Source of the DNA: Oscillatoria sp. CS-180
GTDB lineage: Bacteria > Cyanobacteriota > Cyanobacteriia > Phormidesmidales > Phormidesmidaceae
Assembly: GCF_028330965.1 (NCBI RefSeq)
Contig: NZ_JAQMUB010000092.1
Coordinates: 1 to 64,000 of the forward strand
Direction: 5' to 3'
DNA length: 64,000 nt
The position numbers and the translations under genes were made by a program. Within the stretch, counting starts at the first letter, position 1. Every line of letters begins with the position of its first letter. The notes beneath the pieces are model-generated. The model made no database searches and had not been told where the DNA came from. It worked only from the letters and a program-made list of their open reading frames with translations. Of this stretch, positions 44,321 through 54,251 are shown piece after piece.

Positions 44321-45409
44321 ATGCCTGACACATTGACAAAAATGGCTTACCAAGCCTTTCAAGATGGGAAGAATTACTTTGGTCTTGGTCACAAGGCGAT
44401 CGCGACGCAACTTCGCCAGTGGCTCAGACCGGATATCAAAATAGAACTTGAGTCAATTAATCCCAATTTTTTGCAAGAAATTTCTCGCCGTCGGGATGCT
44501 TTGTTGGAAGTTGATTGGAAGGATGCAGAAGCAGGCATTTACTCAAAAAGCTTGCTGTTTGACAATCCTTGGGCGGATTTTTTCCAGTATTATCCGGCTA
44601 TCTGGCTTGATTTACCGGCTATCTGGGAGCGTGTTGGAACCAACGACGTCTACAGTTTCGATGAAGACATCAACACCTCCATCTTCCCTCGCTACTATCT
44701 GCGTAACTTTCACCATCAAACCAATGGCTACTTGAGCGACCTGTCAGCTAATTTGTATGACACTCAAGTTGAGCTGTTGTTTGGCGGCACGGCTGACGCC
44801 ATGCGGCGGCGTATTTTGGCTCCTTTACAGCAGGCTCTGCAAGTCAAGCAGGTGGTGGCTAATACGATTCAGCAGGCGCCTAGTGAACCTGTTGAGCCTT
44901 TGAAGGTGCTAGACGTGGCCTGTGGTACAGCTCGTACGCTCAAAATGTTACGAGAGGTATTTCCTGAGGTTTCCCTGTTTGGGATTGACTTATCGCCAGC
45001 CTACCTGCGAAAGGCTAACCAGCTGCTAGCAGAAACACCCGGGACCCTGCCTCAGCTTGTTCAAGGTAAGGCGGAGGACATGCCTTATCGAGAGAACTAC
45101 TTTGATGCACTCACCTGTGTGTTCCTCTTTCACGAACTGCCCGCGCCCGTTCGTCAGCAGGTCATTGATGAGGCTTATCGGGTAACCAAGCCGGGCGGTA
45201 CATTCATCATTTGCGATTCCATTCAAATGGTTGACACGCCGGAGCTAGAACCAATGATGGTGAACTTCCCAGCGCTGTTCCACGAGCCTTATTACCGCGA
45301 CTATACTTACGACGATTTGAGCGATCGCCTAGCTAAGGCGGGTTTCGTCGAGATTGAAACTGAGGTTCACTTTGTCAGCAAGTACTGGGTAGCTCGAAAG
45401 CCTGCTTAG
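44321..45409 (+). CDS. SAM-dependent methyltransferase with long N-terminal domain
   Basis: A 362-residue protein. Residues 1-185 form a cyanobacterial N-terminal domain (YQAFQDGKNYFGLGHKAI, FPRYYLRNFHHQTNGYLSD) of unknown role. The C-terminal half is a type 11 class I methyltransferase: VLDVACGTARTLK, FGIDLSPAYLRKA, AEDMPYRENYFDALTCVFLFHELP and VTKPGGTFIICDS. It could modify a lipid, quinone or pigment; not determinable here. Monocistronic, followed by a terminator. Confidence 0.88.
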   Translation: MPDTLTKMAYQAFQDGKNYFGLGHKAIATQLRQWLRPDIKIELESINPNFLQEISRRRDALLEVDWKDAEAGIYSKSLLFDNPWADFFQYYPAIWLDLPAIWERVGTNDVYSFDEDINTSIFPRYYLRNFHHQTNGYLSDLSANLYDTQVELLFGGTADAMRRRILAPLQQALQVKQVVANTIQQAPSEPVEPLKVLDVACGTARTLKMLREVFPEVSLFGIDLSPAYLRKANQLLAETPGTLPQLVQGKAEDMPYRENYFDALTCVFLFHELPAPVRQQVIDEAYRVTKPGGTFIICDSIQMVDTPELEPMMVNFPALFHEPYYRDYTYDDLSDRLAKAGFVEIETEVHFVSKYWVARKPA

Positions 45410-45442
45410 GTCCATACGGGCTAAACAGAACCCCTTAAATAG

Positions 45443-45500
45443 AGAGCGCAGGGTTTTTCCCTATCTGCGGTTAGCGATGGTGGGTTGTAATCTGCGCTCT
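45443..45500. terminator. Inverted repeat between convergent methyltransferase and flavodoxin-fold genes
   Basis: AGAGCGCAG at 45443-45451 pairs with CTGCGCTCT at 45492-45500; a shorter stem AACCC/GGGTT with a TTTTT run starts just to the left. Likely the shared end point of the two convergent genes. Confidence 0.6.
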
Positions 45501-45510
45501 TGCAAGTTCT

Positions 45511-46107
45511 TTATTCCTCAGCAGCCATCCACCGTTGGGTTGCTTTAGCGATGCGATCGCCAAAGCTGACACAGGTTAGGCGATCTCCTGCGTCAAGCTG
45601 CGCCTCTTCGTCACCCGAAACCATCGGGCTCTGCCCCATCACGCCCATAAATGCTCCCAAACGGTTGATGCCGTCTGATTTGCCTAGATAGTGGCTTGGC
45701 ATATCGCCTGCATTAATCCAAGTCATCGAGTGCTGAGCAGCATTAATTGCCATATAAATTAGCGTCCCCTGCTTATCACCACTGAGAGAGCTAGAGTGCG
45801 TGAAGCCTGCGGCGATCTTATCTTTCCAACCTTGAGCAAACCAGACCTCACTAGCCGCATCGATGAAGGCCTTGAACTGAGCTGCAACTCCTCCCATGTA
45901 GGTCGGAGAACCGAACACGATTGCATCTGCTGCATTCAATTTCTCCATCACAGCGTCATCTTTCCAGCGTCCTTCGCTCATCTGATCGCCCGTGATCCGT
46001 AACAATTCAGCCTGATGTCCTGCCTTTTGTACGCCTTCTGAAATAGCCTCCGCCATGAGATGAGTGTGATTGTTGGCTGAAAAATAGACAATTGCAACCG
46101 CTCGCAT
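45511..46107 (-). CDS. Flavodoxin-fold NAD(P)H:quinone oxidoreductase-like protein
   Basis: A 198-residue flavoprotein. The FMN phosphate loop YFSANNHTHLMAEAISEGV, the isoalloxazine-contact SPTYMGGVAAQFKAFID and the WINAGDMPSHYLGKSDGINRLGAFMGVMG segment match the WrbA/NADPH-dependent FMN reductase group. It probably does two-electron reduction of quinones under oxidative stress. ATG at 46107 chosen; the extra four codons upstream do not match the family. Confidence 0.88.
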   Translation of the reverse strand: MRAVAIVYFSANNHTHLMAEAISEGVQKAGHQAELLRITGDQMSEGRWKDDAVMEKLNAADAIVFGSPTYMGGVAAQFKAFIDAASEVWFAQGWKDKIAAGFTHSSSLSGDKQGTLIYMAINAAQHSMTWINAGDMPSHYLGKSDGINRLGAFMGVMGQSPMVSGDEEAQLDAGDRLTCVSFGDRIAKATQRWMAAEE

Positions 46108-46230
46108 ATAGAACGCCATCTATAGTTTTACAATTAAACCAATACACCAGAACTAATCTATCAGAGGTTAAACCACAAACGTAAATTCTGGGTTAAGCTC
46201 TCCTGAGGAAATTTGAGCATAAAAATCGGC

Positions 46231-46280
46231 ACATAGCCCGCCAGTTCTGTTAGGACAAAACGGTGAGCCATCTGGCCATA
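46231..46280. repeat. Dispersed intergenic repeat, short copy 3
   Basis: A diverged copy of the unit at 5233, with CAGTTCTGTTAGGACAAAAC and TGAGCCATCTGGCCAT in register. GCCAG and CTGGC at its two ends can pair. It lies between the flavodoxin-fold and YbjN genes. Confidence 0.55.
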
Positions 46281-46380
46281 CGAGGTTTTCACGGCCTTAT
46301 TTTGGAAAAAATCCTGCCTGTCTTACAAAATTGTGGAAACAACAGTTAGATTTGGATGAGCAGTTATATCGGCATTGACC

Positions 46381-46857
46381 ATGACAACGATATCGCCGGG
46401 TCAGGAAACCTTAGCAACCTTCGATGGCAATGAAGGGGAAGAAACACTGACAGCAAACCATCTTGAGGTTATCGAAACCGTGATCGGTAGCCTAGAGCAA
46501 GATCAAAGCGCGATGGTTAGCCATACCAAGGAAGGAACCTTTTGGAAATTCAAATACGGCAGTGTTGACGTTTTTGTCAAGCTGACAGGCACTAGCGATG
46601 AAGATGTCCTTACTGTCTGGTCTCCCGTTCTAGACCTACCTGCGAAGGATGAGCCAAAGCTGATGCGTCATATTCTTGAAATGAATTGTGGCGAAACCTT
46701 CGAAGCCTGCTTTGGCATTTTGGGCGAACAGGTCGTTGTCCTCGCCAGCCGTCCCCTCGCTGATATTTCCCCTGGAGAAATCTCTCGCACCATGACGATT
46801 GTTGCGACGATCGCGGACGACAACGATGAAACCCTACAGGCCGAATACGGTACCTAA
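46381..46857 (+). CDS. YbjN-domain protein
   Basis: A 158-residue soluble acidic protein of the YbjN/type-III-chaperone-like fold: LEVIETVIGSLEQDQSAM, VDVFVKLTG, DVLTVWSPVLDLPAKDEPKLMRHILEMN and the C-terminal VVVLASRPLADISPGEISR. YbjN-like proteins act as chaperone-like or signalling factors; specific role unknown. The downstream lipoate-ligase-like gene starts 3 bp after its stop, so the two are surely cotranscribed. Confidence 0.85.
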   Translation: MTTISPGQETLATFDGNEGEETLTANHLEVIETVIGSLEQDQSAMVSHTKEGTFWKFKYGSVDVFVKLTGTSDEDVLTVWSPVLDLPAKDEPKLMRHILEMNCGETFEACFGILGEQVVVLASRPLADISPGEISRTMTIVATIADDNDETLQAEYGT

Positions 46858-46860
46858 CTG

Positions 46861-47697
46861 GTGGACGAGGCTGTAACAAATCTGCAAGCCAATTTAGTTC
46901 AAGGCAACTTAGATGGACCAGTAGAGCGGGAGCAAGAAGCCCCGCCAGCCGTCTGGCATTGGATCCCTGAATACACTGCTTCCGGTGCTTTGCAGATGGC
47001 AACTGATATTGGGTTACTGGAGCAGTTGATTCAAGGCAAACAGCCGCCCACTCTGCGCTTCTATCGCTGGTCTCCGGTGGCGATTTCGTTGGGCTATCAC
47101 CAAAAACAATGGCCTGACTATTGGCGATCGCTGACTTGGCAGGGGCAACCTGTTGAAATTGTTCGAAGACCGACAGGAGGACGGGCCGTGCTGCATCAAG
47201 GCGATTTAACCTACGCAGTTGTCATGCCGATGTCGGGTCAACGCCGCCAAGACTGGTATCAAACCCTCTGTGACGCCCTGATTGAGGCTTGGGCACAATT
47301 GGGAGTGACTTTGCAATACGGTACGGCAGGGCGAGGTTATCGAGATAAAACAAACTGCTTTGACCTTGCGACGGCGGCAGATCTCGTTACGCCAACGGGC
47401 TATAAATTAGTGGGAAGTGCCCAACTACGACGCGATCGCTATCTGCTACAACATGGCTCTATTCGGTTATGGCCCGATCCACAGCTATATGCTCAGGTCT
47501 TTGGGCAGGAATCCTCCCTATTGGAACCCCCAAAGGCCATTCCAAAGAGGGGTAATCAAAGCTGGCTGGACAAGTTATCAAGCTTGATTGTCCAAGAGTT
47601 AGAGCGATCGCTCAATATATCAGTTCAAACTGCCTCATTCAGCACGGAGAACATGGCGGAGATCAAAAGCCAGGAAGCCTCCTTTCAAATCACATAA
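46861..47697 (+). CDS. Biotin/lipoate A/B protein ligase family protein
   Basis: A 278-residue LplA-like enzyme expected to attach lipoate or octanoate to 2-oxoacid dehydrogenase or glycine-cleavage proteins. Seen: ISLGYHQKQ, the ligand loop RRPTGGRAVLHQGDLTYAVV, and KLVGSAQLRRDRYLLQHGSI with the catalytic lysine. GTG start at 46861. It differs from classical LplA by lacking the C-terminal accessory domain. Coupled to the YbjN gene. Confidence 0.88.
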   Translation: MDEAVTNLQANLVQGNLDGPVEREQEAPPAVWHWIPEYTASGALQMATDIGLLEQLIQGKQPPTLRFYRWSPVAISLGYHQKQWPDYWRSLTWQGQPVEIVRRPTGGRAVLHQGDLTYAVVMPMSGQRRQDWYQTLCDALIEAWAQLGVTLQYGTAGRGYRDKTNCFDLATAADLVTPTGYKLVGSAQLRRDRYLLQHGSIRLWPDPQLYAQVFGQESSLLEPPKAIPKRGNQSWLDKLSSLIVQELERSLNISVQTASFSTENMAEIKSQEASFQIT

Positions 47698-47757
47698 ACC
47701 AGGCTTTCCCGTTTATGTAGCTGTAGCGATCTAGGCTTGTGCCCCCAACAGTCATTG

Positions 47758-48966
47758 TTAGCTACGCTTCTCTTCCAAGCCTTTGGCCAGGGCAGGCAGC
47801 TTAAGACCAGGCGGATATTCCCCCTCGTCTTTGATGCGCTGAATCACAGCATCTGAGATAGACAAATTCATTTTTTGAGCGAGCGCTCGCACAATCTCAC
47901 CGCGATCAATAACGCCAGCAACAGCATCCGTAGGTGTCAAAACGACAACGCGAGGCAGATCTTGCTTTTCTAAGAAAGTAATCACTTCGGGCAAAGAAGT
48001 TGACTCACGAACATTGGTTATCGATGTCAGCGGACGAGCAATACTCAGCAGTGTCCGACTTTCCCATTCGCTGCGCTCAACCTCTCGAACGTCGTCAATA
48101 CTAACCATGCCTCGGTAGCGACCATCAGATGCAGCAAAATACATGGGCGCACGAGACGTCTGCAGCAAGTACTCATCAGCAAACTGCCGCAGAGTCATAT
48201 TGGCATCAAGGACTCGAAAATCGCGGGCTAGGGCGTCAGCCGCTGTAAGTTCCGACAGCGTCTCTTGCAAATCTGCCACCCGACCATAATTAGACGCATT
48301 GCGGATGGCAAAGCCGCCAATCAAGACAATCCAAATGAGGTCTAAGCTAGGCTGCGCAAGATAGGCCAATAGACCAATTCCGACAGCCGACCAGCCTAAG
48401 ACTTGTCCGGCTCTTGCAGCCCAACGAACACCCTTAAGGCGACTGTCAGTTGCTTTCCACACTGCTGCTTTCAGGACTTGCCCACCATCCAGCGGCAAGC
48501 CTGGAATCAAATTAAAGAGGGTCAGGACTAAATTGATTTGAGCAACGTTGCTGAACAAAACAGCCACGGGTTCCGGCAGAGAAAGAACAGCCACGCAGAA
48601 AGTTAACAAAAGATAGAGACCAAAGCTGACCGCAGGGCCGGCGATCGCAACCTGAAAGGCTTGCCCAGGTGTTTTTGATTCCTGGTCGATAGCAGCAATG
48701 CCACCAAACAAAAACAGCGTGATTGAATTGACCTCAATCCCTTGAGATTTGGCAATCAAGCTGTGACCCAATTCGTGGAGCAGCACTGACCCAAATAACA
48801 AGAGAGCCATTGCCAAACCAATAATCCAGGAAACATCTCCCCATCGTTCTTGCCATAGAGGATTGCTGCCGTAAACGAACGTTACCAACAGCACAATGAC
48901 AAACCAGGAGGTGTCCAAGTAGAGAGGTATTCCGACAATGGAGCCAACGCGCCATCCAGACCGCAT
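47758..48966 (-). CDS. Site-2-protease-family M50 metallopeptidase with CBS domains
   Basis: A 402-residue intramembrane zinc protease. Membrane helices flank HELGH (64-68) and the second zinc motif in NLIPGLPLDGG; a third hydrophobic region follows at about 195-220. The C-terminus (about 240-385) holds two CBS modules (PMYFAASDGRYRGMVSIDDV, PRVVVLTPTDAVAGVIDRGE), which usually sense adenosyl ligands. Substrates are probably membrane-bound regulators, unknown here. Confidence 0.93.
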   Translation of the reverse strand: MRSGWRVGSIVGIPLYLDTSWFVIVLLVTFVYGSNPLWQERWGDVSWIIGLAMALLLFGSVLLHELGHSLIAKSQGIEVNSITLFLFGGIAAIDQESKTPGQAFQVAIAGPAVSFGLYLLLTFCVAVLSLPEPVAVLFSNVAQINLVLTLFNLIPGLPLDGGQVLKAAVWKATDSRLKGVRWAARAGQVLGWSAVGIGLLAYLAQPSLDLIWIVLIGGFAIRNASNYGRVADLQETLSELTAADALARDFRVLDANMTLRQFADEYLLQTSRAPMYFAASDGRYRGMVSIDDVREVERSEWESRTLLSIARPLTSITNVRESTSLPEVITFLEKQDLPRVVVLTPTDAVAGVIDRGEIVRALAQKMNLSISDAVIQRIKDEGEYPPGLKLPALAKGLEEKRS

Positions 48967-49280
48967 AGTTAAGCCATAAAAAGAGATGTGAACAATCTCC
49001 GGTAATATGTGCCAGAGACTTCTTCATTTTAGACAGGCCCTCGACCTGTTCACAGCCAAGAGTCGCGTCGCTGATGGAGAGATAACCCACCCATAAGTGA
49101 TCGTGATTAGGATTCACTTAATCTTTTGCAGCTGAATTTACACTAACTGCTTGGCCCCTCTGCCTACCAATATTTGGGGGTTCTGAGGTCGAAATCCCCC
49201 AAACTTGGGGGATTTAAGAGGGCGAATGCAGGGAATAATGCTTCAGTGCAAGATCTGAGGATGACTGGTTTATCGCCGCC
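48967..49280. other. Intergenic region between the site-2 protease gene and psaK
   Basis: A 314-bp gap. It holds the protease promoter (minus strand) and a hairpin with AAATCCCCC at 49192-49200 and GGGGGATTT at 49207-49215, with a related TTTGGGGG nearby. This looks like a REP-type or terminator element for psaK. No gene was seen. Confidence 0.55.
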
Positions 49281-49556
49281 TTAGAGCAGTCCGGCGTTGC
49301 CGAGTCCTAAAATCATGCCAGCACCCAAAATGTGCCCCAGGCTCGTAGTCGCCAGCAGTTCAGGCACACCAAACCCTTCAAATAGACCTGGCAGGCTAAA
49401 CGGCAATGTCGGGCCAGCTCCAGGCCGCTGAATTGCATAGCGCCCGATCGCAATGACAAACAAATTGCATAGGATCATAATCAGAGCAACTTGGAAAGAC
49501 CACTCAGGAGTTTGCGGAGCCTGTTGAGCTAGCACCACTAGATAAGAAGACAGCAA
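49281..49556 (-). CDS. psaK: Photosystem I subunit X
   Basis: A 91-residue two-helix PSI subunit at the complex periphery that helps connect antenna proteins. Features: WSFQVALIMILCNLFVIAIGR, the cytoplasmic loop RPGAGPTLPF, FGVPELLATTSLGHILGAGMILGL. The TTG at 49556 is the start, with GGAGG seven bases upstream. Divergent from trpF. Confidence 0.95.
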   Translation of the reverse strand: MLSSYLVVLAQQAPQTPEWSFQVALIMILCNLFVIAIGRYAIQRPGAGPTLPFSLPGLFEGFGVPELLATTSLGHILGAGMILGLGNAGLL

Positions 49557-49649
49557 CGGTTTGCCTCCGAAAAAACGCAGCAGTTTACGCTCTGGATCAT
49601 AAAGACCCGTAGAATCAAGTTTGGCGAATTGTTCAATAGAGTTAACAGG

Positions 49650-50339
49650 GTGACACTATCCCGTATAGATTCCTCTCTTTGGGTAAAGATTTGTGGATTG
49701 ATGGTACCAGAGCAAGCGATAACGATCGCGCACCTTGGTGCAAATGCCATCGGTTTTATCAGTGTGCGATCGTCTCCTCGCTACGTCACACCATTACAAA
49801 TTCGAGCCATTAGCGAATCTCTATTAGCCGAGTCACTCATACAGGTAGAGCGAGTTGGAGTTTTTGCCAATCCGACAGAGGCAGAACTGCAGGAAGCCGT
49901 CGATGTTGGACAGCTGACAACCCTGCAATTACATGGTCAGGAAACGCCTACAATCTGCCATCAGATTAGCGAAGCCTATCCGCGTCTGAGGCTTATCAAG
50001 GCCCTGCGTATTCGCTCAGATGCTGATCTAGCAATAGCCAAGACCTATGAAGATATCGTTGATGCGGTTCTACTGGACGCCTATCATCCCAAGCTTTTGG
50101 GAGGTACAGGAAAAACGTTGGATTGGCGATCGCTACACCATTTTCAGCTTTCAAAACCGTGGATTTTAGCGGGAGGGCTGACCCCTCAGAATATTGGAGA
50201 AGCTCTTGACACAGTGACCCCTCACGGAATTGATCTCTCTAGCGGCGTAGAAATCAGTCCTGGCAATAAATCCTTGGATAAGGTCAAAATTTTATTCAAG
50301 CAGCTAGCTTCAAGATCAAAAAACTCTGAGTACTCTTAG
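49650..50339 (+). CDS. trpF: Phosphoribosylanthranilate isomerase
   Basis: A 229-residue TIM-barrel enzyme of tryptophan synthesis. Seen: VKICGL with the catalytic Cys near residue 15, ANAIGFISVRSSPRYV, RVGVFANPT, LQLHGQE, VLLDAYHPKLLGGTGKTLDW and LAGGLTPQNIGEAL, GIDLSSGVE. GTG at 49650 is preferred; TTG at 49629 is an alternative. Stands alone without other trp genes, as is common in cyanobacteria. Confidence 0.95.
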   Translation: MTLSRIDSSLWVKICGLMVPEQAITIAHLGANAIGFISVRSSPRYVTPLQIRAISESLLAESLIQVERVGVFANPTEAELQEAVDVGQLTTLQLHGQETPTICHQISEAYPRLRLIKALRIRSDADLAIAKTYEDIVDAVLLDAYHPKLLGGTGKTLDWRSLHHFQLSKPWILAGGLTPQNIGEALDTVTPHGIDLSSGVEISPGNKSLDKVKILFKQLASRSKNSEYS

Positions 50340-50364
50340 GCAGCTAGAACAGCTGTAGCAATTT

Positions 50365-50446
50365 AGAGCAAAGCTCTACAAAACTAAGGCAGATAAGCTT
50401 TCCCAGTGTTTTTAATGGTGAGCCTATTTCTGCGGTGGTGTACTAG
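50365..50446 (+). repeat. 82-bp inverted repeat, left copy
   Basis: Begins AGAGCAAAGCTCTACAAAAC and ends GGTGTACTAG. Its reverse complement lies at 52437-52518 with 5 mismatches in 82 by hand count (about 94% identity). The two copies bracket folE and the SDR gene. The first 13 bases, AGAGCAAAGCTCT, are themselves palindromic. Confidence 0.8.
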
Positions 50447-50480
50447 TTATCCCCTGAGATGGTGAGTTACGTAGGTTGAT

Positions 50481-50536
50481 ATGGACACAGAGAAACCCAA
50501 CGCTGATAGATGATTGGTGAGTTTCTTAGCGTCCAT
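50481..50536. terminator. Imperfect hairpin between trpF and folE
   Basis: Nested inverted segments: ATGGAC (50481-50486) with GTCCAT (50531-50536), AGAAAC with GTTTCT, and CCAA with TTGG. Located between convergent genes; likely a transcription end structure. Its AGAAACCCAACG start matches the terminator at 15021-15032. Confidence 0.6.
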
Positions 50537-50592
50537 AGTCTACAGCTTTAGCGTAGCCAATCCACGAATAGTCAATTGACTACGCAGGCTTA

Positions 50593-51315
50593 TTAGAAAA
50601 TCGAGGGCTGATGACGGACCAAACTCAAGAACTCTTCGCGGGTCTTGGAATCTTCCTGGAAACAGCCCAACATGGCACTCGTGACGGTCCAAGATCCTGG
50701 CTTTTGAACTCCACGCATCGTCATGCACATGTGGCTTGCTTCAACCACTACCGCAACCCCTTGGGGATCCAAAATTTCCTGAATCGCTTCCGCTACTTGA
50801 CGAGTCAGACGCTCCTGAACCTGTAAGCGGCGGGAAAACATTTCGACAATACGGGCCAGCTTGCTCAGACCCACTACGCGCTGTTTAGGAATATAAGCGA
50901 CGTGAGCACGGCCCATGAATGGCAGCATATGATGCTCGCACAGACTGAATAGGTTAATGTCTCGCACAAGGACCATTTCATTGTGGCCTTCATCAAAAAT
51001 GGCGTTGTTCACCAATTCTTCCAGAGACTGACTATAACCACTGGTCAAAAATCTCATGGCCTCTGCTACTCGCTTTGGCGTTTTGAGCAGGCCCTCACGG
51101 TCAGGATCTTCCCCCAAAGAAATCAGCATCGTTCTGACGGCATCCATCATGGCTAACTGACCTTCGTCGGACGCAGGTTTTGAAGTCGTGCTCCGACCAT
51201 GGACAGTGCTGCGATCAGGACGGATGGTCGACATTCCATTTTGACGCAGGTCTACATCTGCAGGCGTACTCGACAAGCTTGCACCATTGTTGGCATTGGA
51301 AGACACGGTAGTCAT
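50593..51315 (-). CDS. folE: GTP cyclohydrolase I
   Basis: A 240-residue enzyme converting GTP to dihydroneopterin triphosphate for folate and pterins. Zinc and active-site motifs: [51 protein letters not shown], and [16 protein letters not shown]. The first 50 residues are a variable Ser/Asn-rich extension. ATG at 51315. It lies 64 bp downstream of the SDR gene on the same strand, so they may be cotranscribed, and pterin reduction by the SDR is conceivable but unproven. Confidence 0.95.
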   Translation of the reverse strand: MTTVSSNANNGASLSSTPADVDLRQNGMSTIRPDRSTVHGRSTTSKPASDEGQLAMMDAVRTMLISLGEDPDREGLLKTPKRVAEAMRFLTSGYSQSLEELVNNAIFDEGHNEMVLVRDINLFSLCEHHMLPFMGRAHVAYIPKQRVVGLSKLARIVEMFSRRLQVQERLTRQVAEAIQEILDPQGVAVVVEASHMCMTMRGVQKPGSWTVTSAMLGCFQEDSKTREEFLSLVRHQPSIF

Positions 51316-51379
51316 AGTGAATCTATTGTTAACTCTCCTAACATCTAAAAACTCGCCGATTGATCGCTCTATCCACCGA

Positions 51380-52105
51380 TCAAAGGGCACCACCACTGGG
51401 CATCAACGTGATTTCGTCAATGACCGCAGAATCTGGAAGCTGAACAGCGTTGAGGATAGTCTGAGCAACGATCGCGGGTGTCAGCATCTGCGATCGCGCA
51501 AAGTCAGCTTGTACTGTCTCGGTATCCCATAGAGGCGTATTAACGGCTCCGGGAGACACTGTCATAACTCGAATGCCATTCTCACTTTCTTCAGCGCCCA
51601 AGATGCGGGAAAGACTAACCAAGCCCGCCTTGCTAGCACTGTAAGCTCCCCAGGTTGGGAAGGCATTGTGAGCCGCGATCGATGCCACATTGACAATGGT
51701 GCCTCCGCCTTGAGCACGCATTTCAGGAATAACGGCTTGCATGACCAAAAAAACGCTGGTCAAATTGAGGTCCATCAGCTTTTGCCAATCAGCAAGCGGC
51801 ATGCTGGCAAGCGAACCCGTATATCCCATTCCTGCGTTATTAATCAGAATATTGACAGAGCCAAAATCTTCAAGCAGAAGGCTCAAAGACGTTTGCAAAG
51901 TCTCGATCTGACTTAGATCGATGACGTATGGCTTGGCCTCAATACCCATTTGCAGAAGCTCTGAAGTCAAGGTCTCCAGTTTAGATTGAGAACGAGCAAC
52001 CAATGCAACATCAATTCCGGCTTTAGCAAACGCGATCGCAGTTTCGCGACCAATTCCACTGCTAGCACCTGTAATCAGTGCACGCCGTTGCGTTTCAGAA
52101 GTCAT
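51380..52105 (-). CDS. Short-chain dehydrogenase/reductase
   Basis: A 241-residue classical SDR. NAD(P)-binding [12 protein letters not shown] near 14-25, NNAGMGYTG, and the catalytic Ser-Tyr-Lys with [19 protein letters not shown] follows. A typical cytosolic oxidoreductase, substrate unknown. It is upstream of folE, both enclosed by the 82-bp inverted repeats. Confidence 0.93.
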   Translation of the reverse strand: MTSETQRRALITGASSGIGRETAIAFAKAGIDVALVARSQSKLETLTSELLQMGIEAKPYVIDLSQIETLQTSLSLLLEDFGSVNILINNAGMGYTGSLASMPLADWQKLMDLNLTSVFLVMQAVIPEMRAQGGGTIVNVASIAAHNAFPTWGAYSASKAGLVSLSRILGAEESENGIRVMTVSPGAVNTPLWDTETVQADFARSQMLTPAIVAQTILNAVQLPDSAVIDEITLMPSGGAL

Positions 52106-52732
52106 GAGTTAATCACAATGCAAAGGGCTAACTGACAGCGGAGCAGGAGTAGCCCCTGCAAGCGTCACCTTCAAGCTGCCAGACAAAAATGAGGAACAAC
52201 TGAATAGGAGCCTAGAATTTCTGCCGAAATACATATTAACAAATGTAAATTACTTTGGGAGAATCTCTCATTTGCCATCGCCTATCATACCAGTTCAATC
52301 AGAGAGCGGGGCGATGGGTACAGGTATGCCCCCCGGGCCGCATAGCCCGAACAATCGGCTAAAGCAAACCCTGGCCAAGAGTAGACCGGAGGGGTTTCAA
52401 CTGCCCTAATTTCCTAGCTGCAATATTCACCAAAGCCTAGTACACTGCGGCAGAAATAGGCTCACCATTCAAAACACTGAGAAAGCTTATCTGCCTTAGT
52501 TTTGTAGAGCTTTGCTCTTCTCGCAGAGTATTTGAATTTTGAATTCCGCGTAGTGATACTAGTGAATAGAGACGCTTGAGTATTAGAAGCGTCCAAAAAA
52601 GAAATGACCCTAAAAAACCAAGGCGGTCGGTTGCAGTTACGTTAGGAAACCAACAAAATAGAGGCTTTGAGCATGTTAGGTCTTGTTCCTCGACACCAAC
52701 CTACAGGGGGATATTCATTGCCAGAAAACGCC
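52106..52732. other. Intergenic region between accA and the SDR gene
   Basis: A 627-bp gap with the right copy of the 82-bp inverted repeat, a small hairpin GACGCTT (52571-52577)/AAGCGTC (52587-52593), and the SDR promoter. A 101-codon ORF at 52576-52881 overlaps accA antisense and was rejected. Confidence 0.45.
52437..52518 (-). repeat. 82-bp inverted repeat, right copy
   Basis: Begins CTAGTACACTGCGGCAGAAA and ends TTTGCTCT on the plus strand; reverse-complement partner of 50365-50446. No transposase lies within or beside either copy, and no clear target-site duplication is visible. Confidence 0.8.
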
Positions 52733-53728
52733 TTAGCTCTGTCCGTTTTGGGTCATTTCTGCAAAAACACCAATTTGACGGAATTTTTGATATCGCAGTT
52801 CTTTGCGTTCAGCAGGTGACAGGGTCAACAATGTTTCCAAATTTTCTCGGAGCGCTTCTCTTAGAATTTGGGTGGCCTTAAGCGGATCGGCATGGGCGCC
52901 ACCCAGAGGTTCCGCCAGCATCACATCCAAAATGCCCAATCCTTTCAGGTCAGCAGCCGTAATTTTCAAGGCCTCGGCAGCTTCACCTGCTCGCCCAGCA
53001 TCTTTCCACAAAATAGCCGCACAGGCTTCTGGACTCGCGACAGTATAGACGGAATGTTCGAACATCATCAGGCGATCGCCGATTCCAATTCCAAGCGCAC
53101 CGCCTGACCCGCCTTCACCAATAACCGTACAAATAATAGGCACCTCTAAGGCAAACATCTCTCTGAGGTTGTAGGCGATCGCCTCTCCTTGTCCCATTTC
53201 TTCTGCTTCATAGCCCGGATAGGCCCCCGGCGTATCAATGAAGGCAAAGATTGGCATATTGAAACGATTGGCGTGATTCATCAATCGCATCGCCTTGCGA
53301 TAGCCCCCCGGAGAAGCCATACCAAAATTACGGGCAACATTATCCTTGGTGTCGCGCCCTTTCTGGTGCCCTAGCATCACCACAGGACGCCCCTCAAAGC
53401 GAGCCACTCCACCAACCAAAGCCGGATCGTCTTTCCCAGAAGCGCGATCGCCATGGAGTTCAATCCACTCGTCGCTAATGGCCTGAATGTAGTCCAACGT
53501 GCTGGGGCGACGAGGATGACGAGCCACTTGCAAACGTTGAGCAGGCGTCAAACTTGCGAAGATCTCTTGACGTAGCTGATCTGCCCGAGCCTCTAGCTGT
53601 CGCAGCTGAGTTGACACATCGACGTCATTATCCTCAGCTAAATTTCTTATTTGGCTAATCCGTTCCTCTAGCTCGACCAAAGGCTTTTCGAAATCTAGCA
53701 GAATTGCTTTCCGTTGAGTGGTGGGCAT
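52733..53728 (-). CDS. accA: Acetyl-CoA carboxylase carboxyltransferase alpha subunit
   Basis: A 331-residue AccA, part of the enzyme making malonyl-CoA. Seen: [87 protein letters not shown] and [14 protein letters not shown] at 53728 matches the family; an upstream start at 53776 exists. Divergent from the fatty-acyl olefin synthase genes that use malonyl-CoA. Confidence 0.96.
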   Translation of the reverse strand: MPTTQRKAILLDFEKPLVELEERISQIRNLAEDNDVDVSTQLRQLEARADQLRQEIFASLTPAQRLQVARHPRRPSTLDYIQAISDEWIELHGDRASGKDDPALVGGVARFEGRPVVMLGHQKGRDTKDNVARNFGMASPGGYRKAMRLMNHANRFNMPIFAFIDTPGAYPGYEAEEMGQGEAIAYNLREMFALEVPIICTVIGEGGSGGALGIGIGDRLMMFEHSVYTVASPEACAAILWKDAGRAGEAAEALKITAADLKGLGILDVMLAEPLGGAHADPLKATQILREALRENLETLLTLSPAERKELRYQKFRQIGVFAEMTQNGQS

Positions 53729-54251
53729 AGTCTTAGCTTGCGTCAATGCAGGATGTGGAGTCTTGTGGTTTGACAATAGTATCGGTCAAGAGGGACCCCA
53801 GAGTAAAAAAACTAGACTATGGAAAGGTTTGAAAACCACTTATCAAAGCAGATGAACGCTTTACATCGAAAAGCATGGCGGTGTCGTGCAGAGACAAGGC
53901 AATGTGTAGTATTCTTAAGGTCATTTCAGATCGCGTAAACTTTCATTCAACCCTTATTCCAGAAGGTCAGTTGAGCAGCAGTCAAAAGAATTTCAGTCGA
54001 TTCATCGTTGTTTTTTAAGAAATGGGTCAAAACGGTGCACCCTATAGGAATGTGTTTTCTGGTGAGGTGCTGGCGACAGGCTATTATCTAGCAAATGTGG
54101 GTTTGAAAAAATATCGATCTTAGCGATCGCTGAGATTGTGAAGGAGAAGACCGACAGCGTTGCAATAGCAGTAAAGTCATGACTGCTTCGAGTTCGGTGT
54201 CTTAAGCGCTTAACAACAATAGTCAAGGCGCACAGTATTCATGAGTAAGGT
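53729..54251. other. Divergent intergenic region between accA and the olefin synthase genes
   Basis: A gap of about 520 bp with both promoters. A 74-codon minus-strand ORF (54002-54226) was judged non-coding. No RNA gene or repeat was recognised. Confidence 0.4.

Noticed and set aside
54002-54226. 74-codon minus-strand ORF between accA and the olefin synthase
   Set aside because: No recognisable motif, and it occupies the expected promoter region of both genes.
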